Part shown: in pieces, positions 52,567 to 59,798 of the stretch
Position numbering within the stretch: the first letter of the stretch is position 1
How the letters are laid out: each line of letters starts with the position of its first letter
From: Streptomyces sp. ERV7
GTDB lineage: Bacteria; Actinomycetota; Actinomycetes; Streptomycetales; Streptomycetaceae
Reading direction: 5' to 3'
Assembly (NCBI RefSeq): GCF_001653515.1
Contig: NZ_LYOY01000040.1
Location: forward strand, 434,001 to 498,000
DNA length: 64,000 nt
The notes under the pieces: generated by a model
The model's database searches: none
What the model saw: only the letters and a program-made list of their open reading frames with translations
Told to the model about the DNA's origin: nothing
Made by a program: the position numbers and the translations under genes

Positions 52567-53691
52567 TCAGACGCGGCCGGCCGTGCGGCGGCGGCGCAGC
52601 AGGGCGAAGCCGGTGGCGCCGAGGGCCGCGACGCCCGTGCCGCCCGCGTACAGCGCGGTCTTGTCGCCGCCCTGCTCCTTGACCTCGGCCCCGGCGGCGA
52701 CGCCGCCCCTGGGGACGGTCCGGTCGCCCGCCGTGTGGGCGGACGGGGCCGGGGCGGGCGTGGTGGCCGCCGTGGCCGGGGTGGAGGTCGCGCAGCCCTT
52801 CGGCAGCGACGGGAACGCGCTCATCTTGTAAGGGGTGTTGCCGCCCTGGGTGCGCTGGCCCAGCTTGGGCGTCGCGGTGTTCGCGCCGACGATCTTGACG
52901 CCCATGGCGCCGTCGAGCGGGTGGGCGCGGTCCGCGGAGCCGCGCACCTTGCGCTCGGCGTCCCGCAGCTGGGCCTTCGGGCCCGCCGGGCCGTTGGTGA
53001 GCTTCACCGAGAGGCCCGGGCCGAAGACGCTGGGGACGATCCGGGTCACGGTGCAGCCGGACCGGGTGCTGATGAACTCCGAGGAGAGCCTGCCGGTGGA
53101 GCTGTTGAGGACCACGTACATCCCGTGCACATACGCGTCGTCGTCGCCGCCCACGGCCTCGGTCCCCAGGATCTTGTCCATGTGTCCCTTGGAGGTGAAC
53201 TCGGCGCGGTAGTGCCCGCGGGAGAACTTGTGGACCGTGATCTTCTCGCCGTTGACCAGCTTGTACGTGGTGTCGCCGCCCAGGTCGGTGCCGCAGCCCG
53301 CGGGAAGCTTGGGGAACGGGGTGTTCTTCGCCGCGTGCTCACCGCCCTCGACCCACTGGGAGAACGTCGGCACGGCCGTGCTGGTTCCCGTGACGGCGAT
53401 ACCGGCCGCCATGTCCTTCGTACGGGCCTTGTCGACCGTGGCGACGATCTTGCCCTTGCTGTCCTTGAGTTCGGCCTTCGGGCCCGACTCGGCGCGGTTG
53501 GTCAGCGTCACCGACAGGCCCGTACGCACCGAGGCGATGGTCGCGACCGAGGTGCACTTCTCGGGGGCGGCGGTGGTGGCGCCGCCCGGCGTCGCGGCTT
53601 GTGCGGCGGACGGGGTGAGGAGGGCCCCGGCGAGTGCGGCGGTGGCGATCGCGGCGTGGACGGTGACGCGGCGGGAGGTGTAGGTCGACAT
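52567..53691 (-). CDS. Exported, membrane-anchored surface protein
   Basis: 374 aa from ATG 53691, with GGAG 7 nt upstream; ATG 53703 is an alternative. Signal peptide VHAAIATAALAGALLTPSAA. Two related modules of about 130 residues follow: TGLSVTLTNRAESGPKAELK and PGLSVKLTNGPAGPKAQLRD mark equivalent positions, and each contains Cys pairs. A Thr/Pro/Ala linker leads to a C-terminal helix TALYAGGTGVAALGATGFAL and an RRRRTAGRV tail. There is no LPxTG motif before the helix, so a sortase link is not supported. Function unknown; it has a duplicated-domain layout. Confidence 0.82.
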   Translation of the reverse strand: MSTYTSRRVTVHAAIATAALAGALLTPSAAQAATPGGATTAAPEKCTSVATIASVRTGLSVTLTNRAESGPKAELKDSKGKIVATVDKARTKDMAAGIAVTGTSTAVPTFSQWVEGGEHAAKNTPFPKLPAGCGTDLGGDTTYKLVNGEKITVHKFSRGHYRAEFTSKGHMDKILGTEAVGGDDDAYVHGMYVVLNSSTGRLSSEFISTRSGCTVTRIVPSVFGPGLSVKLTNGPAGPKAQLRDAERKVRGSADRAHPLDGAMGVKIVGANTATPKLGQRTQGGNTPYKMSAFPSLPKGCATSTPATAATTPAPAPSAHTAGDRTVPRGGVAAGAEVKEQGGDKTALYAGGTGVAALGATGFALLRRRRTAGRV

Positions 53692-53933
53692 GAACGACTC
53701 CATGAAGCTGGGCGGCCATCCGGGCCGGAGTGGGTGAGGAGGTGGAGAGTCGCAATGCCGCCCCCTCTGTCGGGTGGGGCCGTTGAGGCTGGGCGGTGGC
53801 TGCAGAAGAAAATCTATGCAGCGGCTGTGCGGGAACCGTGCGTGCCATGTCACGGGCGCGTGACAGGCGATCAGCACGTTGACCTGCTTTTATGCGGACC
53901 AGTGAGCACGGGGCGAGGGAGTTGGGCACTGGA

Positions 53934-53974
53934 CGGGTAAGGGGCCCCGCCCTATGGGCAACGCCCCTTACCCG
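53934..53974. terminator. Hairpin terminator-like inverted repeat
   Basis: Perfect 12-bp stem CGGGTAAGGGGC / GCCCCTTACCCG with a 17-nt loop. The same GTAAGGGGC/GCCCCTTAC stem is used by the terminator at 31670-31704. It could end transcripts from the primase-polymerase gene at 54.1 kb. Confidence 0.7.
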
Positions 53975-53997
53975 CGTGCGTGTGCGTACGGGACGAA

Positions 53998-54086
53998 GCC
54001 CCTCACCCGCGCTCGTACGCGACAGCCCCGTCGGCCGTGGGTTCGAGTCCCACCCGCCCCTCACCCGCGCGCTACGCGACAGCCCC
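53998..54086. repeat. Direct repeats flanking a tRNA 3'-end-like fragment (possible att remnant)
   Basis: Two imperfect direct repeats of 31-32 bp (53998-54029 and 54056-54086), each running GCCCCTCACCCGCGC to ACGCGACAGCCCC, bracket a segment at about 54035-54053. The bracketed segment reads GTGGG-TTCGAGT-CCCAC, the T-arm and start of the acceptor of a tRNA. No matching 5' half exists upstream, so this is not a complete tRNA. Such fragments are what site-specific integration into tRNA genes leaves behind. Confidence 0.5.
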
Positions 54087-55160
54087 TCAGTACGCCGTCG
54101 TCAGCCGGGCCGCCGACGCGATCGTCGCCCGTGCCTCCCGCTCCGTGAGGCCGGTGTGGACCGCGGCGGCGATCAGGCGGTCGGCGAGGGCGTCGCCGAA
54201 GCCGTTCTCGTAGGCGCGGCAAGCGGCCCAGAAGAGGCGGGTGTTGCGCTGGCCCTCGTGAGCGGCGAGTACGAACTGGACCAGCCCATGGCCCCGGTCC
54301 GCGCCGTGCGCCCGGGGGTGATGGGCGCGCGCCGGGGGCGTGAGCAGATCGAGGAGCGCGCCGGGGCAGGGCGCGGGTGCCAGATGGGCCGTGCCCGGGG
54401 CGAGCCGGTAGACGCCGTTGCTGGTCAGCGAGCCGGGGCCGACCAGATAGCCGCCCGCACCCCGGACGTCGATACCGGGCGCCAGCCTGCTCGCGGAGTT
54501 GGGGACGACCCGGTCCGGCGGCCCGGTCAGCCAGATGTGCCGTCCGCCGCTCGGCGTGATCACGACGACGGTCTCGGGAATCGTGAACAGATGCCGCAGC
54601 GCCAGGTGTTGGAGGGCCGCCACGGACTCGGGCGGCGGGTCGGCGGCGAGCGGCATGAAGGGCGAAGGCGGCGACGGCCGCAGCGCCCCCGGCGCGCGCT
54701 GGGGCGGGACGGATGACCGCTCGGCCGCCCCCATCGGCGTATCCACCGCAGCCCCCGGAGCCCAGCCCGGTGCCGAGTTCGCGGAGCCCGACGCCGCCCT
54801 CTCCGGCCCATCGGCCGGCCCGTGCTCCGCCTGTCCCGGCTTCGTCGTGTCCAGGTCGATGCCGATGAGGTGGTGCGGCGGCCGGCCGCAGGCGATGCCG
54901 TACCCGGTGGCCCATGGGGCGGCCGCGAACAGCGCGCGTACGGCCGTCGGGTCCGTGGTCGCGTCGTGCACCCCGTGGCCCGGCAGCCCGCACTCGCCCC
55001 GGCAGAGCGCGGGCTGCGGCTCGTCGTGGTGCGGCGAGCGCAGCGCGGGGAGCTTCGAACGGGACAGCGGAATGACGGGGAGCCCGCGCTCGGCGACGGA
55101 GAGGGCGTGGGCGAGGGCCAGGGTGGAGGCATGCCGGTCGATGGTGGCCATGCCTTCCAT
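54087..55160 (-). CDS. Bifunctional DNA primase/polymerase, N-terminal domain protein
   Basis: 357 aa from ATG 55160 (ATG 55151 is close behind). The prim-pol domain (PF09250) has LALAHALSVAERGLPVIPLS, a Cys-rich block LCRGECGLPGHGVHDATT, GIACGRPPHHLIGIDLDTTK with the metal-binding Asp-x-Asp, ITPSGGRHIWL with the basic/His motif, and GIDVRGAGGYLVGPGSL. A Pro/Ala-rich insertion lies between motifs, and the C-terminal 60 residues are helical (NTRLFWAACRAYENGFGDAL). Related proteins occur in integrated plasmids as replication functions. No integrase or excisionase is present here, so it may be a domesticated remnant. Confidence 0.83.
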   Translation of the reverse strand: MEGMATIDRHASTLALAHALSVAERGLPVIPLSRSKLPALRSPHHDEPQPALCRGECGLPGHGVHDATTDPTAVRALFAAAPWATGYGIACGRPPHHLIGIDLDTTKPGQAEHGPADGPERAASGSANSAPGWAPGAAVDTPMGAAERSSVPPQRAPGALRPSPPSPFMPLAADPPPESVAALQHLALRHLFTIPETVVVITPSGGRHIWLTGPPDRVVPNSASRLAPGIDVRGAGGYLVGPGSLTSNGVYRLAPGTAHLAPAPCPGALLDLLTPPARAHHPRAHGADRGHGLVQFVLAAHEGQRNTRLFWAACRAYENGFGDALADRLIAAAVHTGLTEREARATIASAARLTTAY

Positions 55161-55550
55161 GTTCGTACGAGTGTTCGAAAAAGGGAAGCGGGAAACGGCT
55201 CGGGTTCGAGCGGGGGCGGGGAGCGCTCGAAGGGGGGTACGGGTGCCCGTCACCCCGGTGACAGTGAGGTGGCGCGGAAGATTGGCCGAAAATGCGCTGA
55301 AACGGTTCTCCTCCCTTGGGGGCTGCTGTGCGGCGCGGTGCGCCTGAGTCGGCAGGGGTGCTCTGAGGCTTTGGGAGCGCGTTGGTGGTTTATCGACATG
55401 TCATCACGCTTGCGGGCGAAACGCGCCGACTGGGCTGGTTCGCCGGGGATTCGGTGGGCAACTCTGATCTCGCGACGTCGCAACAGCGTCCGGGGCGGTC
55501 GGCCAACTTCCCTGGAACAAGCCGTACTTCTGGTTCCTGGAGGAATAGAC
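55161..55550. other. Gene-free divergent promoter interval
   Basis: About 390 bp between the leftward primase-polymerase gene and the rightward small secreted protein gene. No RNA or protein gene is evident. A relatively AT-rich patch (TGGTTTATCGACATGTCATC around 55387) lies about 160 bp ahead of the secreted protein gene and is the best promoter candidate. Confidence 0.5.
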
Positions 55551-55856
55551 ATGGCAAGCATCCGTACCGCCCGCGTCATCGCCGCCGTTGCCGCCCTGCC
55601 TCTCGCCGTGGGGCTCTTCACGGGGGTGGCGTCCGCGGACAACGGCTCCTTCGCGGACCACGGATCGAACGCGGCAGTGGCGACGGTCAACGGAAGCGGC
55701 GTCGGGCACGACAACAACGGGAACTCGTCCACCACGCAGCAGCAGGCGGTGGGTTCCGGCGCCTCGAACCAGAGCAACACCGCCCAGGTGAACGGCTCCG
55801 CCTTCACGGCGATCCGTCAGGACAACGTGTCGGTCAACTTCACCAACCTCTGGTGA
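55551..55856 (+). CDS. Small secreted Asn/Ser/Gly-rich protein
   Basis: 101 aa from ATG 55551, with GGAGG 6 nt upstream. Signal peptide ARVIAAVAALPLAVGLFTGV, cleavage near ASADNG. The mature chain of about 74 residues has no Cys and is rich in Asn, Ser, Gly and Val in alternating patterns (NAAVATVNGSGVGHDNNGNS, ASNQSNTAQVNGSAF), ending VSVNFTNLW. The composition suggests a beta-rich, possibly self-assembling surface protein, but it lacks the chaplin domain and does not match rodlins. Function unknown. Confidence 0.85.
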   Translation: MASIRTARVIAAVAALPLAVGLFTGVASADNGSFADHGSNAAVATVNGSGVGHDNNGNSSTTQQQAVGSGASNQSNTAQVNGSAFTAIRQDNVSVNFTNLW

Positions 55857-56031
55857 GCCGGGGCCCCTCGGGGTCGGGGTCAGTGGGGTGAACGACTGCC
55901 CGGGTGGCGGCGCTACGGCGCGGCCACCCGGGCGGTTGTGTGTCCGCGGGGCAGGGGCACATGCGCCGGACATGGGTACGGACGCTGGTGTGCGCACCGG
56001 GACGGGTCTGAGCATTGACAGGGTGACCACA

Positions 56032-56048
56032 TCTGACGGACAGTCAGA
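56032..56048. promoter_or_regulatory. Inverted-repeat operator upstream of the acyl-CoA operon
   Basis: TCTGAC-GGACA-GTCAGA, a 6-bp perfect dyad with 5-bp spacer, 45 bp before the first gene of the operon. Sites of this size are typical of TetR-family repressors that control acyl-CoA dehydrogenase operons. No repressor gene is adjacent. Confidence 0.6.
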
Positions 56049-56092
56049 AACCCCGATCCGTAGCGTACGTCCGGACCCCGGAGGCCGCCGCC

Positions 56093-57295
56093 GTGCACCT
56101 CGCCCCGACCGAACGTCAGCAGTCTCTGCGCGCCGAACTCCGCTCGTACTTCCGTGCGATCGGTGGTGATCCGACCAGTGGCGATCTGACCAGTGGCGAT
56201 CTGACCAGTGGTGATCCGGCCGGTGGTGATCCGGCAGCGCAGCGCGCCCTGCTCCGGCGCATCGGTGCCGACGGGATGCTGGGACTCGGCTGGCCCGTCG
56301 AGTACGGCGGCCAGGGGCGCGGTCCCGACGAGCAGTTCGTCTTCTTCGACGAGGCGTACCGCGCGGGCGCCCCCGTCTCGATGGTCACGCTGAACACCGT
56401 CGGGCCGACCCTGATGCGATACGGGACCGACGAGCAGAAGGCGTACTTCCTGCCCCGGATCCTCGCCGGCGAGCTCGTCTTCGCCATCGGCTACAGCGAG
56501 CCGGAGGCCGGGACCGACCTCGCCTCGCTGCGGACCCGTGCCGTACGGGACGGCGGGGACTGGCTGATCGACGGCCAGAAGGTCTTCACCTCCAACGCCC
56601 AGAACGCCGACTGGATCTGGCTCGCCTGCCGCACGGACCCGTCCGCGCCCAAGCACCGGGGCATCTCGATCATCCTGGTCCCCACCGACGCGCCGGGCTT
56701 CTCATGGACGCCGATCCGCACCGTGGGCGGTCTGACCACGACGGCCACGTACTACGACGGGATCCGTGTTCCGGCCGGGAACCTGGTCGGCGAGGAGAAC
56801 GGCGGATGGGGGCTGATCACCAATCAGCTCAACCACGAGCGGGTCGCGCTCGCCGCGATCGGCATGCAGGCCGAGTCTTTTTTCGAGGCGGCGCTCGCCC
56901 GCGCCCGTACCCCCGATCCGGTGACCGGGCGGCGCAGGGTTGACGAGCCTTGGGTGCGTTCCAGGATCGCTGAGACGCATGCCCGGCTGGCGGTGAATCG
57001 CCTGCTCAGCTGGCGTTTGGTGGGGGATGTGGGGGCGGGCTCGCTGGCCCCTGGGGACGCGAGCGGCGTGAAGTTCGTGGGAACCGAATCGGCCGTCGAG
57101 GTGTATCGAATGTGCCAGGAGATCACGGGGGAAACGGCGCTGGTGCGGCGAGGCTCGCCGGGCGCCGTGGGGGACGGGGAGCTGGAGCGGATGAACAGGG
57201 CGGCACAGATCAACACGTTCGGGGGCGGGGTGAGCGAGGTGCAGCGGGAGATCGTCGCGACGATGCGGCTCGGGATGAAGAGGGGGCGGAGGTAG
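56093..57295 (+). CDS. Acyl-CoA dehydrogenase (FadE29/ChsE2-like)
   Basis: 400 aa from GTG 56093. ACAD fold: GMLGLGWPVEYGGQG, then the FAD-binding region FAIGYSEPEAGTDLASLRTR, ENGGWGLITNQLNHERVALA, and the C-terminal helical segment INTFGGGVSEVQREIVATMR. First gene of a five-gene operon resembling the mycobacterial igr operon, in which FadE28 and FadE29 form a heteromeric steroid-CoA dehydrogenase. The N-terminus carries five copies of a 5-residue repeat (GDPTS GDLTS GDLTS) from a 15-bp tandem repeat. The next gene's GTG follows its TAG immediately. Confidence 0.9.
   Translation: MHLAPTERQQSLRAELRSYFRAIGGDPTSGDLTSGDLTSGDPAGGDPAAQRALLRRIGADGMLGLGWPVEYGGQGRGPDEQFVFFDEAYRAGAPVSMVTLNTVGPTLMRYGTDEQKAYFLPRILAGELVFAIGYSEPEAGTDLASLRTRAVRDGGDWLIDGQKVFTSNAQNADWIWLACRTDPSAPKHRGISIILVPTDAPGFSWTPIRTVGGLTTTATYYDGIRVPAGNLVGEENGGWGLITNQLNHERVALAAIGMQAESFFEAALARARTPDPVTGRRRVDEPWVRSRIAETHARLAVNRLLSWRLVGDVGAGSLAPGDASGVKFVGTESAVEVYRMCQEITGETALVRRGSPGAVGDGELERMNRAAQINTFGGGVSEVQREIVATMRLGMKRGRR
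56164..56238 (+). repeat. 15-bp tandem repeat in the acyl-CoA dehydrogenase gene
   Basis: Five units of 15 bp based on TGGCGATCTGACCAG. Units 2 and 3 (56179-56208) are identical and the outer units differ by one to six bases. In-frame, so copy-number change would keep the frame and vary a flexible loop between the first helix and QRALLRRIGADG. Confidence 0.85.
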
Positions 57296-58309
57296 GTGAG
57301 CGAGAACGTGTCCGCTTCGCGCCCGCAGGGGCGGCCCGCAGGCCCGGAGGGGCGGAGCGGGCGGAAGGAGCCGTCCCCGCGCCCGGACGGGTTGTACGGG
57401 CGCCTGAAGGCGTACGAGGGAAGGTCGGCGGCGAACGAGGGCGTCGGGAAGGACCTGGTCAACGAGCCGATGATCAGGCACTGGTGCGAGGCGATGGGCG
57501 ACACCAACCCGGCCTACCGGGGGCCGGACGCGATCGCGCCGCCGACGATGCTCCAGGCCTGGACGATGGGCGGCCTCTCGGGCCACTCGGACCGCTCGGG
57601 GGCCCACGACGAGCTGTTCGCGCTGCTCGACGGCGCCGGATTCATCTCGGTGGTCGCGACCGACTGCGAGCAGGAGTACGTACGGGAGCTGCGCCCGGGC
57701 GACCGGATCACCTATGACGCGGTGATCGAGACGGTCTCCGAGCAGAAGACCACCAAGCTGGGGACGGGCCACTTCATCACCACGCGGATGGACGTGCGGG
57801 CGAACGGCGAGCCGGCGGGCACACACCGCTTCCGGATCCTCAAGTACGCCCCGGCGCGCCGCAAACCGAAGGGCCGGCGGCCGAGACCGGTGATCAACCG
57901 GGACAACGCCGGATTCTGGGACGGGGTAGCCGCGCACCAGCTGCTGATCCAGCGCTGCACCGGCTGCGGCGAGCTGCGCTTCCCCTGGCTGCCGGGGTGC
58001 AACGGATGCGGGGCGGCCGAGTGGGACACGGTGGAGGCGAGCGGCGCCGGGACGGTGTTCTCGTACGTGGTGATGCACCACCCCCGCTTCCCGGGGTTCG
58101 CCGTGGACGCCGCCGCCGACCCGTACGGCGACGGCTCGGGGCCGTACGCGGTCGGGCTGATCGAGCTGGCCGAGGGCGTGAGGGTGATCAGCAACGTGGT
58201 GGGGGTCCCGTACGACAAGGTGCGGATCGGGATGCCCGTGCGCCTGGAGTTCCTGCGCGTGGACGAGGAGCTGGAGCTGCCGGTGTTCCGAGGGGGTGAG
58301 GGTGGCTGA
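57296..58309 (+). CDS. MaoC-DUF35 two-domain protein (ChsH2-like)
   Basis: 337 aa from GTG 57296, directly after the preceding stop. After a disordered start of about 30 residues, a hotdog (MaoC-like) domain spans about 45-185 (HWCEAMGDTNPAYRGPDAIA, then HRFRILKY). A C-terminal DUF35 domain follows, with zinc-ribbon cysteines in QRCTGCGELRFPWLPGCNGC and an OB-fold (GTVFSYVVMHHPRFPGFAVD). Mycobacterial ChsH2 has this same fusion: its MaoC part pairs with ChsH1 and its DUF35 part binds the Ltp2 aldolase. The first 20-30 residues may be non-coding, as the start is uncertain. Confidence 0.9.
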   Translation: MSENVSASRPQGRPAGPEGRSGRKEPSPRPDGLYGRLKAYEGRSAANEGVGKDLVNEPMIRHWCEAMGDTNPAYRGPDAIAPPTMLQAWTMGGLSGHSDRSGAHDELFALLDGAGFISVVATDCEQEYVRELRPGDRITYDAVIETVSEQKTTKLGTGHFITTRMDVRANGEPAGTHRFRILKYAPARRKPKGRRPRPVINRDNAGFWDGVAAHQLLIQRCTGCGELRFPWLPGCNGCGAAEWDTVEASGAGTVFSYVVMHHPRFPGFAVDAAADPYGDGSGPYAVGLIELAEGVRVISNVVGVPYDKVRIGMPVRLEFLRVDEELELPVFRGGEGG

Positions 58310-59385
58310 TGGACTTCACCCCCACCGAGGAGCAGTCGGCAGTCCGTGAGCTGGCCGGGGAGATCTTCGGGGACCTCTCCACCCACCAGCGCCTCACCGC
58401 TGTCGGGACGGAGACGGACACCGAGCTGTGGAAGGCCCTGTGCGGCGCCGGGCTGCCCGCGGCCGTCGAGGAGACGGGGCTGCTCGGGCTGGTCCTCGCC
58501 CTGGAGGAGCAGGGCCGGACCACCGCCCAGGTGCCGTTCGCGGCGAGCTGTGTCTACGGAGTCCTGGCGATGGCCGCCCACGGCTCCGGCGAACAACGCG
58601 ATCGGCTGCTCCCGGGGCTGAGGGACGGCACCGCGGTGGCGACCGGTGCCTTCCCGGCGCGGGGCGGCGTGCGGGCCTCGGCGGACGGGGGCCCGACGGG
58701 GGAGCTGACCGGAGTGGTGCCGGTGGTCCCCTGGCTGAGGGATGCCACGCACGTCCTGGTGCCGGACGAGGACGGGGCGCTGTGGTGGATACGAGTGGGA
58801 GCACCCGGGGCCGTGACGACGGAGCCGGTCGAGACGACGGCGCCCTGGTCGGCCGGGCGGCTCACGCTCTCGGGGGCGCGGGGCGAGCGGGTCGGCGGGC
58901 CGGGGCCGGGCGCGTACGAGGACGTGCTGGCGACCGCCCGTACCGCCTTCGCCGGGTTGCAGGCGGGGGTGTGCGCGGGGTCGTTGGCGCGGGCGGTGGA
59001 GCACACCAACACCCGTGAGCAGTTCGGGCGGCCGCTCGCGACCAACCAGGCGGTGCAGCTGCGTGCGGCCGACGCCTACATGGAGACCGAGGCGATACGG
59101 GTGACCTCGTACGAGGCGGCCTGGCGGCGCGACCGGGCGCTGCCGTATCGCGCGCACGCGCTGACGGCGGCCTGGTGGGCGTCCGAGGCGGGAAGACGGG
59201 TCGTCCACACGGGCCAGCATCTGCACGGCGGGCTAGGCGCCGACCTGGAGCACCCGGTGTACCGGCACTTCCTGTGGGGGCGCCAGCTCGACGCGTATCT
59301 GGGGTGCGCTGCCGAACTGCTTGAGGAGCTGGGCGGGTTGATCGTCGAGGGGAACGGACCGTACGGAGAGGAGGGCGTGGCATGA
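58309..59385 (+). CDS. Acyl-CoA dehydrogenase (FadE28/ChsE1-like)
   Basis: 358 aa from ATG 58309, sharing a base with the previous stop (TGATG). Shorter, divergent ACAD: MDFTPTEEQSAVRELAGEIF, then CVYGVLAMAAHGSGEQRDRL, REQFGRPLATNQAVQLRAAD and HLHGGLGADLEHPVYRHFLW. In mycobacteria the short partner (FadE28) contributes structure and cofactor contacts to an alpha2-beta2 enzyme with the longer FadE29. The pair here (400 and 358 aa) fits this. ATGA overlap with the next gene. Confidence 0.88.
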   Translation: MDFTPTEEQSAVRELAGEIFGDLSTHQRLTAVGTETDTELWKALCGAGLPAAVEETGLLGLVLALEEQGRTTAQVPFAASCVYGVLAMAAHGSGEQRDRLLPGLRDGTAVATGAFPARGGVRASADGGPTGELTGVVPVVPWLRDATHVLVPDEDGALWWIRVGAPGAVTTEPVETTAPWSAGRLTLSGARGERVGGPGPGAYEDVLATARTAFAGLQAGVCAGSLARAVEHTNTREQFGRPLATNQAVQLRAADAYMETEAIRVTSYEAAWRRDRALPYRAHALTAAWWASEAGRRVVHTGQHLHGGLGADLEHPVYRHFLWGRQLDAYLGCAAELLEELGGLIVEGNGPYGEEGVA

Positions 59386-59798
59386 GGGTGGGCGACGAGC
59401 TGCCACCGCTGGAGATCCCGGTCACCCGGACGCTGATAGTCGCCGGGGCCGTGGCCTCCCGCGACTACCAGGACGTGCACCACGACGCGGTGCTCGCCCA
59501 GGAGAAGGGGTCTCCGGACATCTTCATGAACATCCTGACCACCAACGGCCTGGTCGGGCGGTACATCACCGACCACTTCGGCCCCGGGGCGCGGCTGCGC
59601 GCGGTGCGGATACGGCTGGGGGCGCCGAACCATCCCGGCGACACGATGACGTTGACGGGCACGGTCACCGCCGTGGAGGCGGACACGGCCGAGGTGCGGG
59701 TGGTGGGGGCGAACGGACTGGGCCACCACGTCACCGGGACCGTGACGGTCGTCCTCCCCCGGGCCGGGGCGAGCGGTGCCGGGGAGGTGGCGGTATGA
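59382..59798 (+). CDS. MaoC-like hydratase (ChsH1-like)
   Basis: 138 aa from ATG 59382, ATGA overlap on both sides. Single hotdog domain with the hydratase-type Asp/His pair in VASRDYQDVHHDAVLA and LTTNGLVGRYITDHFG. Expected to pair with the MaoC part of the ChsH2-like protein and hydrate an alpha,beta-unsaturated acyl-CoA made by the dehydrogenases. Confidence 0.9.
   Translation: MRVGDELPPLEIPVTRTLIVAGAVASRDYQDVHHDAVLAQEKGSPDIFMNILTTNGLVGRYITDHFGPGARLRAVRIRLGAPNHPGDTMTLTGTVTAVEADTAEVRVVGANGLGHHVTGTVTVVLPRAGASGAGEVAV

Larger units (their letters stand above)
53692..54086. other. Gene-free interval with hairpin, direct repeats and tRNA-like fragment
   Basis: About 395 bp between two leftward genes. 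It contains the promoter region of the surface protein gene, a CGGGTAAGGGGC / GCCCCTTACCCG hairpin and the repeat/tRNA-like block described separately. I see no protein gene. Confidence 0.6.

Noticed and set aside
54030-54060. A complete tRNA gene
   Set aside because: Only the T-arm and part of an acceptor are present. No D-arm, anticodon arm or complementary 5' acceptor occurs upstream.
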